Shown: positions 7,871 to 16,110 of the stretch, one piece after another | Numbering within the stretch: position 1 is the stretch's first letter | Layout: every line of letters starts with the position of its first letter | Assembly: GCA_009845545.1 (NCBI GenBank) | Contig: VXZK01000082.1 | Coordinates: 1 to 37,413, forward strand | DNA from: Candidatus Poribacteria bacterium | Lineage (GTDB): Bacteria > Poribacteria > WGA-4E > WGA-3G | Reading direction: 5' to 3' | DNA length: 37,413 bases | The notes under the pieces: model-generated | The model's database searches: none | What the model was told of the DNA's origin: nothing | Seen by the model: only the letters and a program-made list of their open reading frames with translations | Translations under genes and position numbers: made by a program

Positions 7871-8671
7871 TTATGAGTGCCTCAGTTTTTCGATTTCTGC
7901 TGCTGTGAGGCCCGTTGTTCGTGTAATAACTTCGGTGCTTATGCCTTCGCGAATCAGTGAACGTGCAATGGCCATCTTTTCCTGCTGCCTCCCTCGATTA
8001 TGTTCATCTATTAGCGTGTCTTCCCAAGACTCTTCATCTTTGAGTACCCTGCGCTCCGCTGGCGAGATGTTATCAAGTTTAACCGCATCAATCACCCTCT
8101 CGAAAATTGGGGAGTTGTAGTGGCTTTCATCTATCTCGCCATCCAGGGAATCCAAAACGAGTTCCAACCACACTTTGATGCCAGACGGGGTCTTATCGTT
8201 GACCATACGCGGGACCACAAACACAAGTTGATGCGGATAGACATTGACTTTACGGTTAAATTCGTTGACCGGGTTAAAATCCGTGATGGCAATACTAAAG
8301 TCCATTTCGTTCTCGCTATAAGGACTCGTTAGGACAACAATCGTGTAAACCGTCCGGTCAAACTGATATTCCTTGCTGTTTTTCGCTTGTTCGACGAGGC
8401 TGATGAGATGATAATATAGGAAGCGATCATAGAAGTGGCGTTCTTTGACGTGTTGTATCTCAACCACAATACGAGATTCCGGATCCTCAGCGAACAAATC
8501 GTATTCAATATCAACCTGCCCGATGGGTTCAAGGAATTTGTAGCCACGATGTACCTCATCGGTATGGAATTTGATACCTAAAACATCCTCAGCAAATTGG
8601 CAGAATATCTCCGGTTGGCTGAACGCTTTCTTAAATGCAGTATCGTATCGTAACGGAACAACTTGAGCCAT
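7871..8671 (-). CDS. Rpn family recombination-promoting nuclease / PD-(D/E)XK transposase-like protein
   Basis: A 266-residue protein of the Rpn/PDDEXK_2 family (transposase-like PD-(D/E)XK nucleases linked in E. coli to RecA-independent recombination). The N-terminus has the hallmark RYDTAFKKAFS. The core shows IGQVDIEYDLFAED followed by RIVVEIQ, giving the D...ExQ active-site pattern, and then HFYDRFLYYH. The C-terminal helix-turn-helix-like tail MAIARSLIREGISTEVITRTTGLTAAEIEKLR is typical of the family. AGGAGTAGAAA precedes the ATG. It is flanked by the real 5' end of the decarboxylase gene (about 7732-7826) and a degenerate copy of it (8719-8815), which suggests it arrived by insertion. 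Probably mobile or formerly mobile. Confidence 0.88.
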   Translation of the reverse strand: MAQVVPLRYDTAFKKAFSQPEIFCQFAEDVLGIKFHTDEVHRGYKFLEPIGQVDIEYDLFAEDPESRIVVEIQHVKERHFYDRFLYYHLISLVEQAKNSKEYQFDRTVYTIVVLTSPYSENEMDFSIAITDFNPVNEFNRKVNVYPHQLVFVVPRMVNDKTPSGIKVWLELVLDSLDGEIDESHYNSPIFERVIDAVKLDNISPAERRVLKDEESWEDTLIDEHNRGRQQEKMAIARSLIREGISTEVITRTTGLTAAEIEKLRHS

Positions 8672-8718
8672 TTTCTACTCCTTTTCATGAAATTCAAACG
8701 ACATGCCGATTTGAGTCA

Positions 8719-8815
8719 TGTTCAATGTCGTAACTCTCCAATTTCCGGATTAGATGTTCGCTGATGATTGGGGTTGTTAAACGTGCGAGTACCGCGCTGT
8801 GTGTAGTGATTTTTA
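8719..8815 (-). pseudogene. Degenerate duplicate of the decarboxylase gene 5' end
   Basis: Minus-strand translation gives TTPIISEHLIRKLESYDIEH, matching the decarboxylase N-terminus (PPTIGEYLIRKLESYDIEH). The match continues into the upstream leader (compare the plus-strand stretches around 7790-7826 and 8780-8815). By eye about four fifths of bases agree over some 90 bp. After EH the reading frame departs and ends in a stop. This is a remnant of a duplicated or interrupted copy lying on the other side of the Rpn gene. Confidence 0.75.
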
Positions 8816-8870
8816 AAGGTATTGTACCATAAAGAGGTAGACTGGTGCAAACCTAAACCCCAAGTTCAAC

Positions 8871-9866
8871 TTAACGCAGTACCGCCTTAAATAGTCTATG
8901 ATCTTCAGGATAATTTGAAATTTCAGTTGTGGGACATTCTGTTAAGTCTGATCGGAAATGGACTCCGCTAACACCAGAAGGTAAATTTGGATTGACTGAG
9001 GGTATTCCAGAGGTTTCATAAAAGACAAGTGATTCTTCTGCTAATCTTTCATCAAAACGCACATCGGATGCTTGCTGCCAAGCATCACCAAGTGTGAGTG
9101 CGATAATTTTATCAACATGCAAAAGTGGATTGAGATTGCTACCAAGGCGAATTTGTATCCTTTCCCTAAGATCAACAATAGAAATTCCCGCTTGTGAACT
9201 TTCAACGGATACAGAGGCAACGAGTGCTTTTACACCTTCTGGAGGATGTAATTGCTCAAGCGAAAAATGATGTAACCTGACGTTACCAGAGAAACTTTTC
9301 ACCTCAATTCGCTGGTCGTCCATAGCAAAATCGTAGCGATCTTCGACTACTGTATGCCATGCCTCTATCAAAGTAGTAGGTTGACCCGTTTGGGATATTA
9401 GAAATAGTTCTGCCCATAATCCTTGTACCGATTTTCGGGGTGCCTCCGCCATCGCCCGAAACAACTCAATTAATTGATTTATAGCATGGGCTACATCAGA
9501 TTGAGTTGGTCGATCCCCAATAGATATGATGATGGTAGACATAACCTTCAGGAAGTAATCTTGTAATATCACGTTTTTTCCAGTGTAACGAACAACAGTG
9601 AACACTCCTTCTTCAAATGTACCATCTGGACGAGAAACGCGGCAATTCAAATTATACTGAACCGTAAGATTTTCAAGAACAACCGGAGTGCGATGACTTT
9701 GGCTTCCGACGTTAAGAACCGAGATCAGAAGTAGTGGTTTACCTTGAGCATCTTTGCCGAGACGATGCGGTTCATAGCATGGAATTGGAAATGCTGCAAA
9801 ACGGTTTTCATCGCCAGTTGTAGTAATGGAATCAAATGACTGGAAAAGTTCAATTAGGTTTAGCAT
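8871..9866 (-). CDS. PD-(D/E)XK motif protein (DUF4420 type) of a MORC/Z1 restriction-like system
   Basis: A 331-residue predicted nuclease. The central helix SVQGLWAELFLI supplies Glu153; the core has DRYDF (Asp179) and, nine residues on, RIEVKSFSGN (Glu188-Val-Lys190), a clean D-x8-ExK site. Sequence style and gene order agree with the DUF4420 family ("PD-(D/E)XK motif protein") usually encoded after a Z1 protein. Its ATG at 9866 lies two bases after the stop of the Z1 gene, so translation is probably coupled. It is the last gene of the six-gene operon beginning at 17231. Expected role: DNA cleavage subunit of the system. No terminator was recognised after the gene. Confidence 0.82.
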   Translation of the reverse strand: MLNLIELFQSFDSITTTGDENRFAAFPIPCYEPHRLGKDAQGKPLLLISVLNVGSQSHRTPVVLENLTVQYNLNCRVSRPDGTFEEGVFTVVRYTGKNVILQDYFLKVMSTIIISIGDRPTQSDVAHAINQLIELFRAMAEAPRKSVQGLWAELFLISQTGQPTTLIEAWHTVVEDRYDFAMDDQRIEVKSFSGNVRLHHFSLEQLHPPEGVKALVASVSVESSQAGISIVDLRERIQIRLGSNLNPLLHVDKIIALTLGDAWQQASDVRFDERLAEESLVFYETSGIPSVNPNLPSGVSGVHFRSDLTECPTTEISNYPEDHRLFKAVLR

Positions 9867-9868
9867 AG

Positions 9869-12115
9869 TTAACTTCCGATTTCATCGCCACCTTGGTCTT
9901 GGACGAGCCAATCAGTTGAGACATCTTTCGGAAGCCAAATCGCTACAGTTGGAACGGCTGAAAAATTTTCGCCATTCTCGCGAACTAATTCAAGAATGTG
10001 AATTTGGGCAGTCACACCTTTAGATGCTTTTATCTGTCTGTCGCCTGGGTATATTTCTCCAGTTCGGGGACTTGGTCCCTGAAAGAGTGTGGGAATTTCA
10101 TCATTCTTGTTCAGTGTTCTTTTACGAGGGTTGCCTTTATTCATGTAGTAGATTGTACACAAGGTATCAGGATGAGTATCAAGGTAGGCAGCAATCTGTA
10201 GGCGTACCCCCGTGAATTTTTGTGAATCAACGAGGCGTGTGACGCGTAACGGTACAAGTAAATTTTCATAGACATCTTTGAGCCGAACATCTGTTGACAC
10301 ATCATGCCAAGTTTCAATTCGACTTGTTCTTTGTGTGCCTGTTCGGAATGACAACGTGTTTAGAAATTTTTGAACAACAGATCGGTTCTTTTCGATTGCT
10401 TTTTCGGAATCGTGTGGTGCTTTTGGTTCGTACCATCGACTGCTCAAATTTCCTTGTGTATAATCTATATTAAGAACATTGTGACGAGTCGGTTTAAGAT
10501 TCTGATCAAGGAAGAATGCGCGTTTCCAAGCATTAAGAGAACTACCAGTCTTATCGTGAACAATTAAACGATCACGAACATCCTCTTCGTGCGTGATATA
10601 ATTGCTATAAGCATCACGCACGTTATTCTCAAGAAAAACCCGACAGTATCCGAAATAAGTTTGTTTGTAACCAAAGAACCTTGCCCGTTGTTGGATAGTA
10701 TCGGCGTTGCCCATGCCTGGACCTCTTGGCATATAGGTTACAGTTAACCCCTCAACGGTGAAACCTCTGTCCATCGCTTGACCACCAACCAAAATATGGG
10801 CGTAGGTATTATGCCACGGAATGCTCGGCGTGCGTCCACCAGCTGCATTGACTTCGTGAAGTTGTGCCTTACGAATCGCGCGTAAAAGCGGAGGCGGTAC
10901 CTCTTCAAAAGATGGCAAGTTTGATACGGTGTTCCGAAGGCCTTCATAACTATTTCTAAATTCCTCAAGCAGGTCTTGACGATCTGGATGATTTTCATCG
11001 AGGCCAAGGGTTTCTAACCAATAGTTCCTTACCTGCTCAACCCAGAAATAATATTCTCCATGCCGAAAAGTTTCACGAGAAGGATGAACCATCATAGACC
11101 GGTTACCCTCAAGGTGTTCACCTTCCAAAATCATTGCAGCGGTAACTCCCAAAAAGAAGATTCTCATTGCCTCAAGCAAACTCTCCGGCGGAGCATCTAA
11201 AGGGGCATTTCGAGTTGGTATTTCACTGTCTGGAATTGTATGGATGCGGTTTGGTTCGTCGTGGAAAAACGCTTTGCCTCCGGTGTATTTTGCCCCAGGG
11301 GTCAACACCTTTGCAAAATTGGGAGACAATACATCAATCAGATTAATGAGCAAAGGGGCTTGTGGTGTTGCAGTATATTGCAGAAACGTATGATGTGGCA
11401 AATACTCTCTGAGTGCCAGAATACGTTGATAGGTAGTACTTGCTTCGTCCTTTTGAACCTTTGTGTTTAGACTGGCTTGGTCTGCCTCATCATCAATGAT
11501 TAGCGTAGGGACATTTGAAAGATTATCAATTCGTAAAAGAATCTCAGCCAAATTCTTCAAATGTTGGTGGTGTTTCATAGTTGTAATGAGTACAGTTTGA
11601 CGTTCCCATTCAGGGACACTTGAGTCTTGCCAGTCTGCTAAGACATTTGCAATTTTTGCGTGATCACCTTCATTGAATTCATGACTTTTAAAGTGCTGCC
11701 ATTTCCTGTCTGCACGCGTAAGGAGATTCAAGTCGTCTTCAAGGCGTTTAGTTGATTGGTCTCGCAAATTTATGGAGGTTCCTGCAATCGCGATTACCAT
11801 CTGGTACCCATTATCTCTGGCAAGGGCAGCGACAGTCGTAAATGATAGTGTTTTACCACTCTGAATGTATCCAACAACAAGTCCTGTTTCTTGCTTCGGT
11901 GGCACTTTCGGTGGGACGCATTTAGCTAACACAGAAATAGCTTCATCTTTTATGGTTTCCCATTCAGTGCTTGTAACACGGGATGGACAAATTTGTTCTC
12001 TTAAAGTCCTTGTTGCTCCGCCTTCAATGGGCTGCCATGAACCGCCTATTTGGCTGTCTGCTTCCCGTATGATTTCAACAGTTTCTATTTGAATTATAGT
12101 TTCGTTCGTGTTCAT
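9869..12115 (-). CDS. Z1-domain superfamily II helicase-like ATPase
   Basis: A 748-residue protein with all the hallmarks of the Z1 family found in restriction-like operons: Walker A GYIQSGKT at about residues 82-89, Walker B/DEAD-like IIDDEADQAS at about 206-215, motif III-like QYTATPQAPL at about 246, and the diagnostic C-terminal segment LVGGQAMDRGFTVEGLTVTYMPRG followed by DTIQQRARFFGYKQ (motifs V-VI, about 442-485). The frame is open to 12400 but those 95 codons overlap the upstream ATPase gene; ATG at 12115 begins a family-like N-terminus and sits 19 bases after the upstream stop. No strong Shine-Dalgarno is seen, consistent with coupling. It likely acts as an ATP-driven DNA translocase or helicase with the GHKL ATPase and PD-(D/E)XK protein. 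Confidence 0.9.
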   Translation of the reverse strand: MNTNETIIQIETVEIIREADSQIGGSWQPIEGGATRTLREQICPSRVTSTEWETIKDEAISVLAKCVPPKVPPKQETGLVVGYIQSGKTLSFTTVAALARDNGYQMVIAIAGTSINLRDQSTKRLEDDLNLLTRADRKWQHFKSHEFNEGDHAKIANVLADWQDSSVPEWERQTVLITTMKHHQHLKNLAEILLRIDNLSNVPTLIIDDEADQASLNTKVQKDEASTTYQRILALREYLPHHTFLQYTATPQAPLLINLIDVLSPNFAKVLTPGAKYTGGKAFFHDEPNRIHTIPDSEIPTRNAPLDAPPESLLEAMRIFFLGVTAAMILEGEHLEGNRSMMVHPSRETFRHGEYYFWVEQVRNYWLETLGLDENHPDRQDLLEEFRNSYEGLRNTVSNLPSFEEVPPPLLRAIRKAQLHEVNAAGGRTPSIPWHNTYAHILVGGQAMDRGFTVEGLTVTYMPRGPGMGNADTIQQRARFFGYKQTYFGYCRVFLENNVRDAYSNYITHEEDVRDRLIVHDKTGSSLNAWKRAFFLDQNLKPTRHNVLNIDYTQGNLSSRWYEPKAPHDSEKAIEKNRSVVQKFLNTLSFRTGTQRTSRIETWHDVSTDVRLKDVYENLLVPLRVTRLVDSQKFTGVRLQIAAYLDTHPDTLCTIYYMNKGNPRKRTLNKNDEIPTLFQGPSPRTGEIYPGDRQIKASKGVTAQIHILELVRENGENFSAVPTVAIWLPKDVSTDWLVQDQGGDEIGS

Positions 12116-12134
12116 GACAATAGAAAATAAAAAA

Positions 12135-13670
12135 TTAAGGTTTGGATAAAGCGTCCTGGAGAAATTTATTAATATTTCGGATGAAGGTTCGCGTTTTTTT
12201 AACACCACTATCCCTGGCCGTAATTTCTGCCAAGGCAATAGCAATTGCAAGCCGTTGTAGAGGTTCAATTTGAGAGGCATCGGTCCCACTATACTGTAAC
12301 ATAAACGGATGTGAAAGGGACATCCGAATTTTAACCCGTCTGACGCTGCCATCCCATGGTTCATCACTAATAGTGAGCCAATCACTAATTGCCGGGTCAT
12401 TTGACAGTTCTATTGAGATTTCCCATTTTTTGTCATCAATTTCCACCAAAACGGTTTTGTCAGCAACAGCCGCCCTTGTAGTTGGCAAATCGGATGGAGG
12501 TGGCTTATCTTCAGGTTCTTCGCGGATTTGTGTCTCAACAACTGGAGGCACCTCGTTTTCTACAGCCTTTGAAGTACGCCGCGTTGAAGTTTCAGCACCC
12601 GGTTTCAAGTCGGGAGTCTTTTGCCTTACACGGTACCCTTCTGCTTGGTTGAGTAATGGTGTTGGTTCTTCATTAAGTTCCTCTTTTAACAGTTCTAAAA
12701 AAGGTTCTTCGTTCTCATCCCATTGAAAACCATCTTTTGTATGACTAACATCAAACCCTTCAAGATGGAGTTCACCAAACAATCGCTGGTAAGTATAAGA
12801 ATTTGGGTTGCTAAAAATAAGTTTTGGTCGATAACCTTCGTCCGCACTTCCTTGAATCAGGCGATTTCTACGAAACAGAGCGAAACCAGCATGTGACGTA
12901 CTTGCTTTCTCCCGCAGAGCAGCAAAACCACGCGCCCGAAGTCCAGTTCCAAAATCAAAGTTAATCTCCTTTCGCCACAATCGCGGTGCCTCCGATGTAT
13001 TCTCATGGAACGGAGCACACAATATTCTTGGTTGTGAGTAAGATAAGACTTCATCACCAAATCGAAGCTCTAATAACCCATCTCTGATAAATACACGATA
13101 GATACTTGCCAAATGTTCGCGAATTTTACCGATGGTTCTTCCCTGCGGAGGTCTGTGTAGATTGGACAGGATAATCTCAGTGAAGTGTGCCTTAGGTTGA
13201 CTAGGTCTTGATTCCACGGTTAGTTCTTCTAAATTATCTTCTACAATTTGGGAAATGTCAAAATGAACTGTTTTTTCCTCTGACTCACCAAGTGCTGTTG
13301 TCCGAACAATCCAGTCTGGGGAAAACCAACATGCCGCGCTTTTCATACCCATTCCGAATTCTGACAATCCGCTGGTATTAGCCGGTACTTCCGCTGGGCG
13401 AAATGCGTATGGATAGTCTGCCTCGTGAATACCTGCAGCGTTATCACGAACAATCAAACGTCCACCCTCTGAGGAATCCAGTTCAATTGCGACCCGTAAC
13501 TTTGCATCCTTTCCATCAATACGCTCAATTTCTTCTCTATAATCAAGAAAACTTTGGATAGAATTATCAACAAATTCAGCAATGGCAAACCAAGGCTTGT
13601 AATTGAGGTGGCTGAGGACAGAAAGTATTCCAACCCCAGGGCGGATTTGGATCTTCTGCAGTGTACCCAT
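12135..13670 (-). CDS. GHKL (MORC/HSP90-like) ATPase of a restriction-like system
   Basis: A 511-residue ATPase with the Bergerat fold shared by HSP90, MutL and MORC proteins. The N-box AIAEFVDNSIQSF gives catalytic Glu32 and Mg-binding Asn36; the G1 box is VRDNAAGI (DNAAG in place of the usual DxGxG); the G2/lid motif is GLSEFGMGMKSAACWF. A downstream S5-like segment (FALFRRNRLIQG, then FGELHLEGFDVSHTKDGFQW) is typical of bacterial MORC-type homologues. A charged, proline-rich linker (about 335-420) leads to a C-terminal domain. ATG at 13670 is preferred over 13706 because homologues usually start close to the motif IRPGVGILSVLSHLNYKPWF and AAAGGA lies upstream. Such ATPases probably clamp DNA on ATP binding. 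Genes on both sides belong to the same operon. Confidence 0.88.
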   Translation of the reverse strand: MGTLQKIQIRPGVGILSVLSHLNYKPWFAIAEFVDNSIQSFLDYREEIERIDGKDAKLRVAIELDSSEGGRLIVRDNAAGIHEADYPYAFRPAEVPANTSGLSEFGMGMKSAACWFSPDWIVRTTALGESEEKTVHFDISQIVEDNLEELTVESRPSQPKAHFTEIILSNLHRPPQGRTIGKIREHLASIYRVFIRDGLLELRFGDEVLSYSQPRILCAPFHENTSEAPRLWRKEINFDFGTGLRARGFAALREKASTSHAGFALFRRNRLIQGSADEGYRPKLIFSNPNSYTYQRLFGELHLEGFDVSHTKDGFQWDENEEPFLELLKEELNEEPTPLLNQAEGYRVRQKTPDLKPGAETSTRRTSKAVENEVPPVVETQIREEPEDKPPPSDLPTTRAAVADKTVLVEIDDKKWEISIELSNDPAISDWLTISDEPWDGSVRRVKIRMSLSHPFMLQYSGTDASQIEPLQRLAIAIALAEITARDSGVKKTRTFIRNINKFLQDALSKP

Positions 13671-13784
13671 ACCTTCCAATCCTTTCACATATCTTTTGAA
13701 AATCAACTATGATGAATTTTTAGAATTAACTTTACACTTCAATCAGTGCTCTTACAAAGCGCGAAGAAACACCAAAGCAAAACT

Positions 13785-15152
13785 CTACCAATGAATGTCA
13801 ACGTATTTTGATAATTCACCATAATCCGAATTTAATGTGAGTTCTTTAGCAACGCGTTGAACAACATCTACGTTTACAGCGTTGCCCAAAGCAGTAAATG
13901 CGCGAGACGGGGTTTCCGGTAGATCTAGGGCTTCTTTCTTCATACCCTTCAGGTATTTCTTACCTGGCGGACAAGCCATACCTTGCAAGCGAGCACACTC
14001 CCGTTGTGTCATGTACCGTTCTTCCCAACCGATAATGGGAACATTGCAGGCTATTGTCACAAGCGAAGGGGCTGTCGTCGCTTTTTTAATTCTAATTCCC
14101 GAGGCCCTGAATTGGATCACGAAATCCCATAGATTCCATAAATCTCGATTTAGCCCTTTGCAATTCCATTCAAATTTCTGGTAACTTGGCGGAAAATCCG
14201 AAATTTTTGGTATCCACGGATCAATCCAATCCTTGTTATTTTCATAGAATTCTCGGTTTTCTTGAATAAACCTAATTTTCCATGCAGGAAACTCCCCTTT
14301 TTCCCTTTTTGCATAAGATGGTAAACTCTGCCACACTTCATCATCGGTTAATGCTTCCAAATCTTTCACATGGCCCCACTTATGTTTACGCAACTCCCCT
14401 ATCTCTAAGGTATGAAGTGTACCATCCAGCGGATAATTTGCTCCAAACTCCATGGACCAAATTGGAGCAGATGGAAGTTTTGTATCTTTTGGAAGCAGAC
14501 CAAGAAATTCTTGCCAAACGTCTAGACATTTCATTTGGCGATCAGTTAATGGCTGAGCATCAGGCGGATTTTTATCAAGGATCTTTTGTTTAAGGATCCT
14601 TTTGAGGTCCCTTTCAACACAAGGGATAGGTTCAGGAGGAAGATGTGGAGGACCGTCCCGATCTCCAACAATAAACATCCGTCGACGAATTTGCGGGACT
14701 TTGAATTGATGTGGTGATAAGCAAGTTTCCTTTACATAATATCCAGCGTCTTTGAGTGTTTCTTTGATTGTTTCCCATGTTTTTTCATTATCATGTTTTT
14801 TGAGATTTTGAACATTTTCCAAGATGAAATAACGCGGTGTTTTGGCTTTCAGAATTTTTATCACGTAGTCGAACAAATTACCTTTCTCGGGATAGTCAAA
14901 TCCCTTCCGTTTCTCCGTCGGAGTCGCTTTAGAGAAGGGTTGACATGGAAAACCAGCACATAAAATATCGTGAGGAGGAATATCCTTCATCTCCACAGTT
15001 GTGATATCACCTTCTGGCTCAAAATTAAAATTCTGCTCATATAGCGCGCGAAGTTTCTCATCTTTTTCGCATGCAAAGACGCATTGATGACCAAGTCGTC
15101 TTAAGGCTAAATGAAAACCGCCGAGTCCGGCAAAGAGATCTATGAATTTCAT
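13785..15152 (-). CDS. DNA (cytosine-5-)-methyltransferase
   Basis: A complete 455-residue C5-methylase. It transfers a methyl group from S-adenosylmethionine to cytosine in a specific DNA sequence. Motif I FIDLFAGLGGFHLAL (about residues 3-17), motif IV CAGFPCQPFSKA with catalytic Cys70, motif VI ENV (112-114), motif VIII QIRRR (154-158), motif IX MTQRECARLQGM (about 381-392) and motif X GNAV (423-426) are all present. The long target-recognition region, about 165-375, is unlike common families, so specificity cannot be predicted. ATG at 15152 is chosen over 15224 because the protein then begins at motif I and avoids overlap with the upstream gene. Likely marks self DNA against the co-encoded nucleases. 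Confidence 0.95.
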   Translation of the reverse strand: MKFIDLFAGLGGFHLALRRLGHQCVFACEKDEKLRALYEQNFNFEPEGDITTVEMKDIPPHDILCAGFPCQPFSKATPTEKRKGFDYPEKGNLFDYVIKILKAKTPRYFILENVQNLKKHDNEKTWETIKETLKDAGYYVKETCLSPHQFKVPQIRRRMFIVGDRDGPPHLPPEPIPCVERDLKRILKQKILDKNPPDAQPLTDRQMKCLDVWQEFLGLLPKDTKLPSAPIWSMEFGANYPLDGTLHTLEIGELRKHKWGHVKDLEALTDDEVWQSLPSYAKREKGEFPAWKIRFIQENREFYENNKDWIDPWIPKISDFPPSYQKFEWNCKGLNRDLWNLWDFVIQFRASGIRIKKATTAPSLVTIACNVPIIGWEERYMTQRECARLQGMACPPGKKYLKGMKKEALDLPETPSRAFTALGNAVNVDVVQRVAKELTLNSDYGELSKYVDIHW

Positions 15153-15177
15153 CTCAACTTTCTTTGCTGTTTGTCTG

Positions 15178-16110
15178 TTAATTACGAAGTAATTGATTGA
15201 TTTTTGGAGTTGCCCACTTGACAATTCGATTCGTCAGCATCGGTGACTCCCAATGTTGACGGCACCTTGATGCAGCGAGAAGTCTGTACCGATCTAGCAG
15301 CAACCCTTTTACAAGAATACATTGTTCCCTGAAATCGGCCTCACTGAGAGCATACGGAATCGCGAATGCTTTTTGGGGCCTAACTACAAAGTCAATGTAG
15401 TCTCCCCATAAATCAAGGTCAGGTGTGAATACTTTATCATTCCAGTTTTGTCCGCTTGCACATTGCATTAAATATATTGGGAAACCTGCTCGCTTATCTG
15501 GAAAACGATGGTAACACAAGAGGTCAAGTCCTGCATCCTTAGTTCTCGAATTTATCCTTTCCCCTGCATCAGGTTTAATAGGTCTGTCTAACCAATCTGC
15601 GACTTGACGCATGACTTCGTGGAGTTTCACAGATTGTGTATAAGAGGATCCTGTGCGCTTAACTTGCCAATCCGAGAATTGTTCTTTGAGTGACTCTTGT
15701 GTTAACAACTCAAATAGTTCGCCCTGCTCGTTGTAATCTGAATCAGATACACGATTCCACCATTTCTTGTAGCATTTAGCAAATGACAAAAGGACACAGA
15801 AACTATGGGCCGGAGCATCTTGCCATGAAGTAATACGTTGCACTCGGAGATCTGAAACGGAAAATGGAATCCTCGGAGCAACACACTTAAGTCGGCGTTC
15901 TAACTCTTGCCAAATTTCCATGACAATCCGCATAGCGAAATCCGATTCTACGTAGATACCCCCATCAATCAAAGCCTGAACGATGTCTGTTGTAGAAAAT
16001 TCGTCTTCGGCAAACAAAATGCTCCCCTCTATCCAATCACATAAAAAACCAAAATCAATATTATGCTCATTAATTGATTTGTAGATACCACTATCTGGAA
16101 TCGGAAGCAT
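15178..16110 (-). CDS. Putative variant PD-(D/E)XK nuclease-like protein (QC motif), restriction operon
   Basis: A 310-residue protein that I do not recognise as a named family. It has a helix with the pattern QGELFELL (about residues 129-136) that resembles the G-x-x-FE helix of restriction-endonuclease folds. Next comes RTKDAGLDLLCYHRFPDK (Asp196 as candidate metal ligand), then a strand FPIYLMQCASGQNWNDK in which Gln216 occupies the place of the usual acidic residue and the following lysine is absent. This suggests a diverged or non-canonical nuclease or DNA-binding subunit; that is inference. Its ATG overlaps the stop of the ParB-like gene as TGATG (16108-16112), so the two are translationally coupled. 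Stop to methylase start is 25 bases. The longer frame from 16176 would overlap the upstream gene and is not used. Confidence 0.6.
   Translation of the reverse strand: MLPIPDSGIYKSINEHNIDFGFLCDWIEGSILFAEDEFSTTDIVQALIDGGIYVESDFAMRIVMEIWQELERRLKCVAPRIPFSVSDLRVQRITSWQDAPAHSFCVLLSFAKCYKKWWNRVSDSDYNEQGELFELLTQESLKEQFSDWQVKRTGSSYTQSVKLHEVMRQVADWLDRPIKPDAGERINSRTKDAGLDLLCYHRFPDKRAGFPIYLMQCASGQNWNDKVFTPDLDLWGDYIDFVVRPQKAFAIPYALSEADFREQCILVKGLLLDRYRLLAASRCRQHWESPMLTNRIVKWATPKINQLLRN

Noticed and set aside
12116..12400. N-terminal extension of the Z1 protein to 12400
   Set aside because: The extra 95 codons overlap the GHKL ATPase gene in another frame and show no Z1-like sequence; ATG 12115 fits better.
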